NCBI GenBank assembly: GCA_903813345.2
Contig: CAIIXF020000005.1
Coordinates: 5,735,375-5,799,374 of the forward strand
Direction: 5' to 3'
Length of the DNA stretch: 64,000 bases
From: Owenia fusiformis
Taxonomy: Eukaryota; Annelida; Polychaeta; Sabellida; Oweniidae
Shown here: one piece after another, positions 20,107-64,000 of the stretch
How positions within the stretch are numbered: position 1 is the first letter of the stretch
Layout: every line of letters starts with the position of its first letter
Made by a program: the position numbers and the translations under genes
The notes under the pieces: model-generated
Seen by the model: only the letters and a program-made list of their open reading frames with translations
Databases searched by the model: none
What the model was told of the DNA's origin: nothing

Positions 20107-22571
20107 ATGGCAAGCGGTTTCCCAGGAGATAAGGTCTCAACAACATGGCTGAAGAAGCAACTGGATGAGAACAACACTAACAACATACGGGTGAGTTGAC
20201 TCATCTTGATTTAAAGGAGGCAATCAGTTACACCATTTACGATTATACGCCTTTCTCTTGAAATCCCATAATAGGAGGCAAAAAATCTGCAAACAGCTCT
20301 CTGAAATTCATTCAGATTGAATTGAACATTATTTGCATGTTTTTGTCTTGAATATATAGCTAATATAGATAGTACAGGTAACATGCTCCTACACGTAACT
20401 AATTCCCAAAAATTCATAAACTTTTGATAAAATTCAAAGCGAATTGCATGATATTTATGGTATTCGAATATTGAAGCATTGACTATGCGAACGTTTATTT
20501 TTTAGTTTATAATATCGGTCCATGTAATCCTTGAAGTAAAATCAACGTGAACTTAGTCAACACTTATTTTTCATGAAAATATATACTATAGGACTTTATA
20601 TACTAAAGGCATACTATAGGACTATAGGAAAGAAATTGAAAAGTGAGATCAATAGTTGAATATTTTGCACCCATTGAGACGCAAACTAAGTAAATACTTT
20701 AACTTTTCTAAACACAATGAGTCAATTGTTTATTTTTGTGGGAAACCAGCCATTATCCACATATTAAATAAACTGATTTTTCTATCGACATACTTTTATA
20801 ATACATGTCTACATGAGTCGCTCTGTGGTTTTAGAAATTGAGAGGGGCCAAAGCACAGGAAAAATGGGCACCAATTTTGCAATTTTGGGCCCCAAATCGG
20901 AAAAGGGCCCAATTTCTTAAAAAATAGGCTCAAAACTAAAAAGTAATGCTCAGTCATTGACGATTTTAAAAAATTAATGCAGACAAAAAATGGTTTGAAG
21001 CGGGCTTTTAGGGTACGTAAAGAAAATGTTATTTTTAATATCTACTTTTTCGCGTCAAATTTGAAATCTATGATATCTTGGAATGTTTGAAAGCTTTTTT
21101 CACGGAGTAAAACTCAAATATTAAAGGAATCTACATTCTCTCCTGTGTGTTAGGTTCCTGCAATCCAAGAACTGAGAAGGTAAGGGATTTGTAGATCCTT
21201 GCAGTTGAAACACTCAGGCAGAGTATTTGAACGATCTCTTTTAAATGGCTAATTTTGTCCTCTTAGGTCCTGGATGTTTCCTGGTCAATGGAGAAGGACT
21301 GTAGGACCGACTATGACCTTAAGCATATTCCAGGTAACTAAAAACTATATGGCTTTGCTCGCAGAACATTCAGACATTAGGCACTTACTGTGTAGAGGTT
21401 GTACCTCCCGAAAGTAACAATACTGGTGATGTCTTTTACATAAAATTGAACTAATTATTGTGTTCAAACATGGGCTTTCCCCATGGTTCAAAGAATCAGG
21501 TAGTACAGATATTTGAGTTATTCGCACGGACACGTACACGATCGGACAAACGAAAGGATGGAAGAACGGACTGACAGACGGTTTCTCTATATACCCAGGC
21601 TTTGTTCTGTGGAATAGTTACCGATGCTCACAGCTGATGGAAAAGTCCGACCATTATTAAGGCCGGACTGGGTTTTACTTTACTGGTCGGGCAAATGGAA
21701 AAGCTGTAATCTCACTTTTTTACTTATTCAGCACTCCCCATGTACAGACCAATGACCTATTAATATTTTATTTTCCAGGAGCTCAATATTTTGAAATAAT
21801 GCACAACGTAGAGAACAATGAGTTCTTCCCTTGGAATTTTCCCTCAGCAGCCGTTTTCGAGACATATGTCCAATCCCTTGGGATCAGCGCTGAAAATCAC
21901 GTCGTCGTGTATGCTACATGTATGCCCCCTGGTTTGAATGGTTACTTCGTTGCCGGAAGAGCATGGCTGCTTTTCAAGAGGTTTGGACATACAAAAGTGT
22001 CAATCTTAGATGGAGGCTTCCAGAAATGGATACATGATGGTTTTCCTACTTCTTCAGAAGTGCCGACATTTGACAAAGGTATGCAAGTTAGCCCAAATGT
22101 TATCCACAAGAAATATGGCTTTTAAAAAGCCTCTTTAATTAATTTGATGGTCGAAAGTAAGGAAAAAACGGGAAATAAAAAAATCTATTTGTTATTTTAG
22201 GAACCTTCAGCTCCAACATCAATCCGGACATCTACAAGACGTACAAACAAGTTGAAGAAAACCTTGACAAAGGTGAATTTCAGTTGATCGATGCTAGACC
22301 TCCGGACCAATACAATGCTGGCCACGTTCATGATGCCATCAACATACCACTTGGTCTGTTTATGGATGGGGACAACAAAACCATCAAAAACGAAGAAGCA
22401 CTGAATGCATTGTTTGTAGAGAAGGGAATAGATTTGAAGAAACCCATTGTCGCAATGTGTAAAGGTGGCATGTCCTCATGCACTGTGGTATTTACCGCTG
22501 AGTTGTTGGGAGCCAAGGGCGCCCTCTATCACGGTGGATGGACCGAGTATTCACTCAGGAAAAGCAAATGA
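20107..22571 (+). CDS. Two-domain sulfurtransferase (rhodanese / 3-mercaptopyruvate type), copy 1
   Basis: Exons 20107-20190, 21267-21333, 21779-22078 and 22201-22571 join in phase to 273 codons plus stop. The N-terminal rhodanese domain (about residues 9-145) shows VLDVSWS, HIPGAQYF, HVVVYAT, GRAWLLFKRFGHTKVSILDGGFQKW. The C-terminal domain (about 155-273) shows LIDARPPDQY, GHVHDAINIP and the active-site loop MCKGGMSSC, with the catalytic Cys at about residue 237. The family moves sulfane sulfur from thiosulfate or mercaptopyruvate to cyanide, thiols or thioredoxin, feeding H2S and cyanide metabolism in cytosol or mitochondria. The loop CKGGMS is neither the classic rhodanese (CRKGVT) nor mercaptopyruvate (CGSGVT) form, so substrate is open. 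ATG choice is supported by the same start, and the same GACAAAAGTAAGAA leader, in the paralogue at 32161. Confidence 0.92.
21510..21610 (-). repeat. Relic of a GTCY-microsatellite element in sulfurtransferase intron 2
   Basis: The minus strand reads TATATAGAGAAACCGTCTGT then CAGTCCGTTCTTCC, matching the layout seen at 4060-4130 and 48664-48745. No ends can be defined. Confidence 0.35.
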
Positions 22572-22602
22572 ATAAATCTTAAAAAGTAGACTAAATTATG
22601 TA

Positions 22603-22920
22603 CAGGGTGTTTCATATGTATAAGCCACTGCAAGCATCATATCTATATATCTCTGTGCATAACTGTCACACATGTGTGGATTGAACTCTGCCATGATGAC
22701 AACTGCTAGAAATGTGCAATACAGAAACGAAATTTTTCCTTTAAATTGCCCTAGAACTGACCAGAAATTCCCCTCGAAATGACTGTACCAACATACTTTG
22801 ATACGTTGTAATCTTATGTAACTTTTCATAAGGATCAAAATGTTATGTAGCATGACAAGGTGGCAATACTATATGTATGAGTTTATGGGGGGGAGGGGTG
22901 CATACATGTAAAACACCCTG
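22603..22920. mobile_element. TA-flanked MITE, about 318 bp
   Basis: The ends CAGGGTGTTTCATATGTAT and ATACATGTAAAACACCCTG are inverted repeats with TA on each side. There is no coding content. It sits 30 bp after the sulfurtransferase stop, so it is probably transcribed as part of the 3' UTR unless the AATAAA at 22571-22576 is used. Confidence 0.7.
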
Positions 22921-22922
22921 TA

Positions 22923-25620
22923 TATGTAGTTACTCTTCTTTTCAGCCAAGATATAAACATTCTTTCCCTAATTTTCAACAGATTTTTATCATTCTGAAAC
23001 ATCAAAATTGAATATTTACAACCCTTCAATTTCAAATATTTCAAAAGTTATTTACTTTGTTAGACAGGATATACGATCTTAAGTAGGACATGACCCCATG
23101 ACATGTGTAGCATTAATATATGGATTGTACTGTGACTGTTGGTTAGATTGCACATGTGGCTTGGCCTAAAGTTACAATAAATAAAATATATACTATATAG
23201 TACTATGTTTTAGCAGCTATGTATCTCCATCTATTTGAACATTCATTTTATGCATTTAATGCTTAATAAAAGCTTTGGGCTTTAGATTGCACCATCTCAA
23301 AATAAAATGTGTTAGTTTTGTTTTGATGATTGGTTTAAGAAGAAAATAAATTAAAAATACTTATTTCCCCGGACAGAAGACGATTTTTAGACATTTTTTA
23401 ACTCGAAATTATATTCTCCTCTCCCTTCTTTAAGTCTCACAGTATTTTGGAATATTATTTTCAATAGTTTACAGGCTCTCTCCTTTGAAACTAAATAAAC
23501 ACGTCATTGTGGATATTACACATTTTTATTTTAAATTATAACATTTACATATCAACTAATTACTTCATCTGGTACTATGACGATAAACTAAAACAAATGT
23601 ACTGTAGACTAGCACTGTATAATAGAAAATAGTTTCACACCTTTAAATGTAAAAGGATGACTCCAGTACAGTAGAACATGATTGTGTACATTATACCATG
23701 TGTTGGGTAAAATAGAACATGTGTAGAACATATGTACATTAAATGCCATGTGATTGGTGGCTGGCACAGTGGATCATGCATACATTATATAGCACACAAA
23801 ATGTGTAGAGCATTAGTTAAATTAAGTAACATAATATATATTTGACAAAATGACAGGTTAAATACTAATAAAAGATGCTATAGCTGGGAGTAAACATATT
23901 TTTAAAACAGATAAGTATTTACATGTTATAAAATCAAACTTCTAAAAGAAAATTCTGTATATTGGATTCTTGAATATGCACCTACAATAAAACTGAAATA
24001 TAAAAGAAAAGCAATAAAGCTATAAACAATAGAATACACTACAATACTATGGTTATAGTTGGTATGGTGATTATAGAAATCCTTGTTAAACAATCTGAGG
24101 AAATTACAAACACATAATAACATGGTATCCTAGCAGAAATGACACTTCTTTAAATTAGGAATATAAAAAGAAGTCTGTAGTAGCTACGTAAATGAACATT
24201 TGTAGTTCTATTCTATCAAATGTATGTGTTGATTGTTTAGTCATGTGACCTGGTGATGTCACAACTACCATGTGTTCAACTGAGAAATGCCAAAAGGTGG
24301 AGCCAAATTCAAAGTGAAATTCACAGATTCATAACATAAAACTTAGTTAAATATGAGGCATAAATGTGAAAAATGTCACTACCTGTCATTTGTTACAGAC
24401 AACGACCACCAAACGCTGTTAAAGACACGAAACACCAACTGCCAAACACTTCTGATGGTGACATAAATTGATAATAAAACTAATTGTAACTAAAATGGAT
24501 AATTGTATGGTAGAATCTCACTCACAGGTTGTATGAAAAATGTACAATAGGCTCAGTCTGAGCAATAATTAAATGAGTAGTGGATTTGCTGAGGTGGGGA
24601 TTTCCCATGTTAAAAATTGGAGAATTTTCAAGAGGCCATACGTTGATGAGAGCACACAAAATGTAAAATATACAAGTTTTAGGGGATATGTATCTAGACA
24701 ATAATAGAAACTATGGGCTTTCAAACTACCATGCTTTGGAAGTTTGGAAGGGGTGGTGGAAAATCGACTTCTCATTTATTTATTGCTCAAACTGTAAATC
24801 ACAGTTGTGAATTTACACAATATACATTTCGCACCCAAAGTTTGTGACATGATATTATATAGTGTACCTCTACAACTACACATAATGAATGTACTCAAAA
24901 ATACAATATTGTGGAGAAATGCTGATTTCTGAACATAGAAAAATATACTCTTATATTCCATTGCATGGATGCAACATTATTATGTGGTCTATTATTGTTT
25001 ATATGTCATCAATTGCAATAGAATACTTTAGTTCTGTTTTATACCTCATCATTTTTAAGCATACAAGGTAACACTTTCATTACTATCTTATTCTAATTTT
25101 ATCTAGTCACTGGAAGTTAGTATGTAGACAACGATTTTAAATTACATTATTACTTCCTGGTGAATAACATCAGAGAATTAAATTGATATTTAAAAAATAC
25201 CTCCTCAAAAAATCATTTTCACCTTGTCCAATAGTTAATCAATTAAATGTTTTTAATATCTAACCATTATCAGTAAAGCTTCATGAAAATTTACCGGTTT
25301 ATTATTTTTTATCATCATGTGATATTTGAAAATTATATACTTTATAGTGATGCAACTTAACCATTCAATATCATGGTATAAAATACTAATATCTTTGTTG
25401 GGAATTGAATATGGATTTTATGTCTCAGTCAATATTCCCCTCAAGAAATATCATTGCCCTTGGTATAAAACCCATATCCAATCCCTCTCAGTAAATAACC
25501 CTTATATATTGTTATAACAACTAAAATTACACTCAAGATATATGCTATATGGATATGCTTGGTGTGTTTAAAATACATAAGATTATAATAATATTACTAC
25601 ATCTATTGATTACAATCAAA
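22923..25620. other. Convergent intergenic region with one family 1 relic
   Basis: This lies between the 3' ends of the sulfurtransferase (plus) and ALDH1L (minus). No exon is seen. A minus-strand relic of repeat family 1 occupies about 24350-24466: AAATGTCACTACCTGTCATT to ATGGTGACATAAA. The rest is AT-rich with many short unspliced frames. Confidence 0.45.
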
Positions 25621-25622
25621 CA

Positions 25623-25766
25623 AACAAGGCACTAACATGCAAAATGTCACCACCTGCCATTTGTTAGACACATAACGCCAATTGTCAAACTCCAAATTCC
25701 AACTGCCAAACAAAATCCACAAAAATTGGAGACTAGCAATATGTCACCACTTGTGGTGGTGACATA
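25623..25766 (-). mobile_element. Short family 1 element, about 145 bp
   Basis: Read on the minus strand it has the family 1 palindrome (ATGTCACCACCACAAGTGGT), the TTGCTAGTCTCCAATTTTTG segment, and the terminal GGTGGTGACATTTTGCATG..GCCTTGTTTG. There is no tandem core, so it is a minimal form of the 1.7-kb elements at 2021 and 14631. It lies downstream of the ALDH1L stop. Confidence 0.65.
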
Positions 25767-25920
25767 AAAAGATAAAATAAATATACTAAGAATAAGAGTT
25801 GGAATTCTGAACGACCTGAGCTGCCACTTCAACAGCGACAATAAAAGCATACATAAGTCATCTGATATTTGTCAGTTTAAATTCCTTGTTATATGTTGTA
25901 ACATGAGTGTTCTACTACAC

Positions 25921-58995
<33,075 letters not shown>

Positions 58996-60190
58996 CTAAA
59001 TAGAAAACATGTAAACATTAACTTTAAATCTTCAAAAGAAACAATGTTAATGTAAAGTTTGAACATGAAAAGAAGATAAGTATGGCTGATTGAAAAATGT
59101 GTTTTAAAAACTAATTGTGTAAAAGCTTGATACCTTGATGTGTAAAAGTGTATGAGATTATGATTATTTTTGAAATATAGCTTTTAATAAAAAACAAAAC
59201 AAAAAAACATTAGAATTGGACTTAATATACAGAGCTACATCCCCAGTTTAATAGTGTTTTTTATAGCTACAAAGTCACAAAAGATTTTTTTACATTGTAT
59301 ATTGAGTAAGACATTCTTTGTTCTGTTGACTTAAGTGCCTTTCAATGTATAATGTCACTCCTTTGAAAACAAAAGCAGTTATTGTTGAATGAATTCCTCA
59401 CTTCATTGAACGCATCTTTCACTGATTACACAGTCACTGAGTAACCATGCTATCTGTTAAATTGCATCTAGAAATGTGGCTTAAAAAAGTATTTACTAAC
59501 TTTGAAAATTTCATTTTCTTCAAAAATGTGACTTTTATGTCAGGGAGAAATATCTTTTCTTGTGTTGGGCAGATATTTCTTTTACTTGACATGCTCTCGT
59601 TAGTATAACTATCAGACACATAAGTATGAAAAAAATTGATCCACATAAAATGATAATATTCAAGTTTAAGAGAACGTTCTTATATACCTGCCATGTTAAT
59701 TCTCGAAATCGCTGTTCCCTCTTCAAAAGAGGAGACGCGAAAATCTTTCCTTATAAGATCAAAATATTTCCCATGATGCAGTTCGCGGAGGAACAAATTT
59801 ATACTTCCTTGTTTTCCCTCATAGGTTTAACATGGGGTTTTTAACACCTATTTTTCAAACGATATATTCGTTCATATTCCCGTACGAGGGTACAGAAAAA
59901 ATTATTAGAAACGATTGATCTTTTATTAATCTTAATATAACAGCTATTTTTTCATTTTATTGATTCATAGCGTGGTGAAAACGATGATTGAAAAGTGAGA
60001 AAATATTCCGGAAGAGAAGGTCACATGATCAGTTGACTAGTCGCCATATTGGAAAAAACAATTCCATTCGACTTTCAATACTTTCATGCCAATCTTACCG
60101 CACTACAAACTGCATCATCGATGCAACAAAGGAATAAAAGTATTCATCATCAAATTACATCATAGAGTTACGTTGAAAACCAACAAATAA
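58996..60190. other. ALDH1L upstream intron or flank, no exon identified
   Basis: No exon matching the ALDH1L hydrolase domain was found on the minus strand. A GCCATATTGG-type box at 60042-60051 and GC-richer sequence around 60000-60190 could belong to a promoter, but nothing decides this. Confidence 0.35.
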
Positions 60191-60397
60191 ATGAGCAGTA
60201 GACCAAAGAAGAAGCGTCGCTATTATCTAGGTCACTCTGTTCAGTGGTCCGAAAGCAAATCTATAGTACTCGTTTCCGAATTTTGTTGTTCATTGTACAA
60301 TCTTTTATTGATTAAACTCGGTATACAGACTATTAAAGCAATGACAAAGAAGAATACTTTCGATGTTGTCATTGTTTTATTTAGTGTGCGGGTATAA
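60191..60397 (+). CDS. Possible first exon, unidentified (low confidence)
   Basis: ATG opens a 68-codon frame. Its first part is hydrophilic with a nuclear-localisation-like PKKKRRYYLG and SVQWSESK; the rest reads like random intron sequence. GT sites are available after codon 13 and later. If real, only the first 15-30 codons would be exon. No partner exon was found. Confidence 0.2.
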   Translation: MSSRPKKKRRYYLGHSVQWSESKSIVLVSEFCCSLYNLLLIKLGIQTIKAMTKKNTFDVVIVLFSVRV

Positions 60398-60818
60398 AAA
60401 CAAAATTGCGTAATTAGTTTGATTTAGAACTTTCGGGTCACGCAAATAGCTACGCGAAATGCATAGTGAGAAAATATAAACCAATCAAATTTTGTCCTTT
60501 TTGAGTGCTTTTTCAGTGCATATTTGCGAACGTTCTGATTCAAAGAGCGAATCGCGAAAGGGAAAATTAACCCGAATCAGCCACCTGGTGGTGAAACTGG
60601 TAACTATCTACTCACATCTGGGTGATTTAAGTAAGAGTTTTTATATAAACATTTTTATGTTACTCTTCGTGATTTCCTTTATTAAAATCTCAGGATTTAG
60701 TATTGGTATTTGATTAGAATATCTTGTGCTATGGTATTTTGAAAAATATTATCTTTAACCTTGAATAGGGAGGGCAGTAAAATATTATACAAATAATTAA
60801 TTCTATTGATGTGAATAC

Positions 60819-60921
60819 CTCTGCATCTTTCACAAATGATATTCCAAGAAGCCAGAAGGGCTAGTGGATTATCATCTTGTGGAAGTGTCACATGGTATTC
60901 ACCAAAAACAGAATTAAATAT
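60819..60921 (-). CDS. Exon-like frame, unidentified
   Basis: On the minus strand an AAACAG acceptor is followed by 34 open codons and a GAG|GTATTC donor. The product reads FGEYHVTLPQDDNPLALLAS then WNIICERCRG. It looks protein-like but I cannot assign a family. It starts in phase 0 and ends in phase 1, so it cannot splice directly to ALDH1L exon A, which needs phase 0. It may belong to another minus-strand gene that overlaps or precedes ALDH1L. Confidence 0.35.
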
Positions 60922-61164
60922 CTGTTTTATTATTCAGTTTTATATTCCTCACTCACATTAATAAAATAATGTCAAATGAACTATTGATGTCTAATTAATC
61001 ATAATTATGTTCATCCAAGTATATATAAAATTAAAATTACACTGGACTAAGTTGTGACTGGTGCATATCATTTGATATTCAACAAAAGTCATGGCTTTTT
61101 ATTTTTAGTCACTTGTAGGACATGAACCAATCAGGGTGAGGAATATGACAGTGATATGATGATA

Positions 61165-61945
61165 AACCAGAACAACGGCAACGCCAAAGCGTAGCGAATC
61201 CCATCGAACAGAAATGGCTGGCATTTTTACAAACTAAATATAAAGCAGATATCATAAAACACACCAGAAAGGCCACCATTTTCAAAATGGTTGCTTACTA
61301 GCCAAGTTGTCATCAGAAGAAATGCTTTTAAAAATTCATAATTTTTCAAAATTTTTCAAAATGGCCACCTTCTACCAAAAGTGTCATAGGACAGTGTGCC
61401 ATGCTTATAGTATTCACATACCAAATATGAACAAAATCGCTCCACTACTTTTCGAGTTATAGTAAAATATGTTAAAATGGCGGCCATTTTTCAAAATGGC
61501 CGCCTTCAACCAAAAGTGTCTTTAGACAGTGTGCAATGTTTATAGTATTCACATACCAAATATGAACAAAATCGCTCCACTACTTTTCAAGTTACAGCAA
61601 AAATCGTAAAACAACGAGTAAAGGCCGCCATTTTTCAAGATGGCTGCCATGTGCTCTTTTAATATCTACATTTGTAGCTTTATTAATGTCCTTTATAATT
61701 TTTTTACACTAAAAACATATTGCTATTACAGTTTTACATATTGTACCTAAATTATTGTAAAATCGGCACTAAAATGGCCGCCATTTTGAAATGAGCGGCC
61801 ATTTTGAAAATCGGCTTTCGAGCAGAACTTCTACCCCCATAGGGTATATGTGTACAAAATATGAACAAAATCGGGCCAACGGTATTTGAGTTATTGCCCG
61901 GACGGACGGACGTACGTACGGACGGACGGACGGACGGTACGTGTT
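61165..61945 (-). mobile_element. Helitron family 3, minus-strand copy
   Basis: On the minus strand it runs from a GTCC-rich microsatellite (61899-61941) through repeated TCAAAATGGCCGCC boxes. It closes with TGTTCGATGGGATTCGCTAC, a small hairpin CGCTTTGGCG, 11 bases and CTGG before T. The 3' end parallels that of 26860-27635 (hairpin, 10 bases, CTAG, T), fitting CTRR. The core boxes recur about every 120 bp. The open frame at 61752-62093 is an artefact of this element. Confidence 0.75.
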
Positions 61946-62569
61946 CTTGAATGGGGGTATTTGTGGTTGTTCGGGTAGTAAAATAAATAGCTTCTGTGGT
62001 TAATTTTTTTGTGTGGTTATCCACATTACAAAATCTCTCAATGGGTGTAAAAAACCATCTACTGTGGTATTTTGGATTTTCAGGGAATGCCACACAAGAA
62101 GTGTCTAAGTGTCCATAAATGGACTATGTCCATTATTTGTCCATGACTCTACAAAATTTTCAAATTGCCCTCCTCTATTACATCTCTGTACTAGATTATG
62201 ATTGGAGAAGGAGCATTCACTGAAAACCAATCAGAGACCTCATATCTTTATCAAATTTGCATATTTGTAATCTTTGTTTTCATTGGTCAATTGAATTAAG
62301 AAACAAAATGGAGGGCTTTTAACACACATGTGAGGTAAGAACATTCCCATAATTTTATGATTTATGCATAAATCACCAATGATTTATAAGAACTTTAACA
62401 ATAAATGAGAAAGAATAAGTCAGTTAAAGATGTAATGAGTATGAATTTCCATAACAAATAGAAAAATTGTCATTTTTATCAAATGCAAGTATATTGATTC
62501 CCACACAAGGAACTGTATTACACCCAAGCTTGTGAAATTATTTCAATGCTCATGTTATAGACCTTGCGA
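61946..62569. other. No gene seen
   Basis: AT-rich sequence without a supported exon or defined repeat. Confidence 0.35.
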
Positions 62570-62840
62570 AAAGCTCAGGGGTTTGCCGGCGACCGGGGGT
62601 TGTCAATTTGCTAAGGGCAAAAAAATTCTCAATGGGAATTTAACATAGGCCGGGGTCTGCTGTCAGGGGCATTTGGGGGCAGTTGCCTAGGGCTAAACAA
62701 AAGAATTTTGGGGTCGGCAGGGTTGACGGGGTCGGCATTATTAAAGTGCCGGGGTTGTGACAAGGGGAGATTTTGGGGGCAGTTTGTGGTGGAAATTGTG
62801 CCGGGAGGCTGTCGGGGGCCTGCCAGGGGCAGGAAAAATA
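62570..62840. repeat. G-rich island
   Basis: Many runs of four to six G on the plus strand (GACCGGGGGTTG, TCAGGGGCATTTGGGGGCAG, TTTTGGGGTCGGCAGG, TGTCGGGGGCCTGCCAGGGG) in an otherwise AT-rich region. GGGGGCAGTT recurs, suggesting an old degenerate tandem repeat. The spacing is compatible with G-quadruplexes. No coding frame is seen. Confidence 0.6.
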
Positions 62841-63079
62841 ATTTTAAAAATTAAAAAAATCTTACCACAAGTACATTATTCTAATGTATGAACATTATTT
62901 TTTCAGAGAAATTGTACAGTGTATCTGTTATATCAAACCACAGTTATGACTTTAAAGAAGCATGCAATATTAAATCCCTTACATATTAAAATCAATGGTG
63001 TACATCCACATTGGATTAAAATTATATTATTGATGTCATGGTTTCTCAGTGGAGATGATTAGGTCATTTAGCGTTTATC

Positions 63080-63181
63080 TCGTCAATTAACGTCATTGTA
63101 GTTGATTGACGGATACTACATTAATTGACGTTCTATCTTTTTCAATTGCGCATGTGCAACCAATCGCGTCAATTGACGTGT
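63080..63181. repeat. Cluster of ATTGACG / CGTCAAT words
   Basis: CGTCAATTAACGTCATT, GATTGACGGATAC, AATTGACGTTC and CGCGTCAATTGACGTG occur within 100 bp in both orientations, several as palindromes (CGTCAATTGACG). Function unknown; the spacing is irregular. Confidence 0.5.
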
Positions 63182-63799
63182 AACATTTTAATCGTTGGCG
63201 GGAACGTTAATTGTCGCTAGGTTATTTTTTATTATCGCCCATTACAAAGATGCCTGGCCGCAAATTCAAATATACCTCCATCCTAAGTACTTTTTGATAA
63301 AATTGTCAATGTTTCAAAGTGTGAGAATCAATGAAAAGCATTTATTAGTCTTTTGTTCAATTGTATTTTTATTTATTTACGATTTAATTTCGATTCATAA
63401 CTGGCAGACTTTACGTCTAGAAGTTCCGGACCTCTTCCCAAATTAAACAAATTATTCAGCACATTGTTAAATAAATTGTTAGATGCAGATTCATCCAGAG
63501 ATTCAACTTAAAAATATTTCCATTTTCTGTTTGTTATCAACGATTGCAGAGGAAACGAGAAATGAAAAAATAAATAGGTATAGCACTAGGCCGTGCAATA
63601 TTTATTAAATGTAGACCAAGAGAAGTACAGTACGCATACTTTCAAAGCTTAGATCATGCCAGCTGGTCCGAACAGCATGTTTGCGTGTGTACTTCACGCT
63701 CATTGGGGCAATTATTTACTGATAAAGTAACTAGAAATGAACTAAACCTTCAGACAAAGTGATGGTGTGAAGTTTGGAAATTTGTGTACTATATCTTCT

Positions 63800-63890
63800 G
63801 GCTTTTACATCCAATGTCTGCACTCCCCCGATTGTTTATCTTTAATTTTAAGATTTTACATCCAATATCTGCACTCCCCCGATGGGTTGT
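63800..63890. repeat. Direct repeat of about 30 bp
   Basis: TTTTACATCCAATGTCTGCA CTCCCCCGATTG is repeated 45 bp downstream with one or two changes (CCAATATCTGCACTCCCCCG). It produces the repeated residues in the minus-strand open frame there. Confidence 0.6.
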
Positions 63891-64000
63891 CTTTTTAGAC
63901 TTTAATGTCACTATTTTTATAAGATAACACGCGCTTTTCAATGAGCAGTTAATCTTTGCGATATACTGATTATAGATTGTCACATTAATTATTAAATTGA

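Noticed and set aside
59535-59726. ALDH1L first exon (MKREQRFREL...)
   Set aside because: The frame opens with TTG, has no similarity to the family N-terminus, and the local ATGGCAG|GTATAT would end in phase 1 while exon A needs phase 0.
61752-62093. 113-residue minus-strand frame
   Set aside because: Runs through the microsatellite and core of a Helitron family 3 copy.

Overview
The window looks like AT-rich nuclear DNA from a marine invertebrate, most likely a lophotrochozoan such as a mollusc. That placement is an inference from gene content, intron-rich animal gene structures and an abundance of non-autonomous Helitron-like elements. There are no bacterial operons. Real coding sequence is short exons joined by GT-AG introns, so most long open frames here are not genes. 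Splice sites below were placed by eye, with codon phase checked across each junction.

Layout. (1) 250-4520, plus strand: the 3' end of a gene whose last exon is the C-terminus of an FAD-linked sugar-lactone oxidase (HWGK motif). (2) 8779-13355, minus strand: a FAM185A-like, DUF4097 beta-helix gene, interrupted by a Tc1/mariner relic and a MITE; its last exon was not found. (3) 14631-19965: two large tandem-repeat-filled transposable elements. (4) 20107-22571, plus strand: a two-domain sulfurtransferase (rhodanese/mercaptopyruvate type). (5) 25921-58995, minus strand: 19 in-phase exons of 10-formyltetrahydrofolate dehydrogenase (ALDH1L), from the formyltransferase C-terminal domain through the acyl-carrier domain to the end of the aldehyde dehydrogenase domain. 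The N-terminal hydrolase exons lie beyond the right edge or were not seen.

ALDH1L is a host gene. One 13.2-kb intron holds, on the opposite strand, a second sulfurtransferase (32161-34455) and two tandem copies of a small secreted PAN/apple plus mucin-type WxxW gene (35717-37433 and 40062-41972). Another intron holds an intronless alpha-1,2-fucosyltransferase-type gene (46546-47562).

Between genes and in introns lies a dense mobile layer. Three element families share one design: a 5' palindrome, a GTCY-type microsatellite, a tandem core and a 3' inverted copy of the 5' end. One copy (26860-27635) has textbook Helitron ends: 5' TC, a 3' hairpin, CTAG, and an A/T target. There are also Tc1/mariner elements and TA-flanked MITEs, several long foldbacks, a tRNA-derived SINE and several minisatellites, one of which runs into an ALDH1L splice acceptor. 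The right end (59-64 kb) is mostly non-coding, with a GTCY-family relic, a G-rich island and one unidentified exon-like frame.
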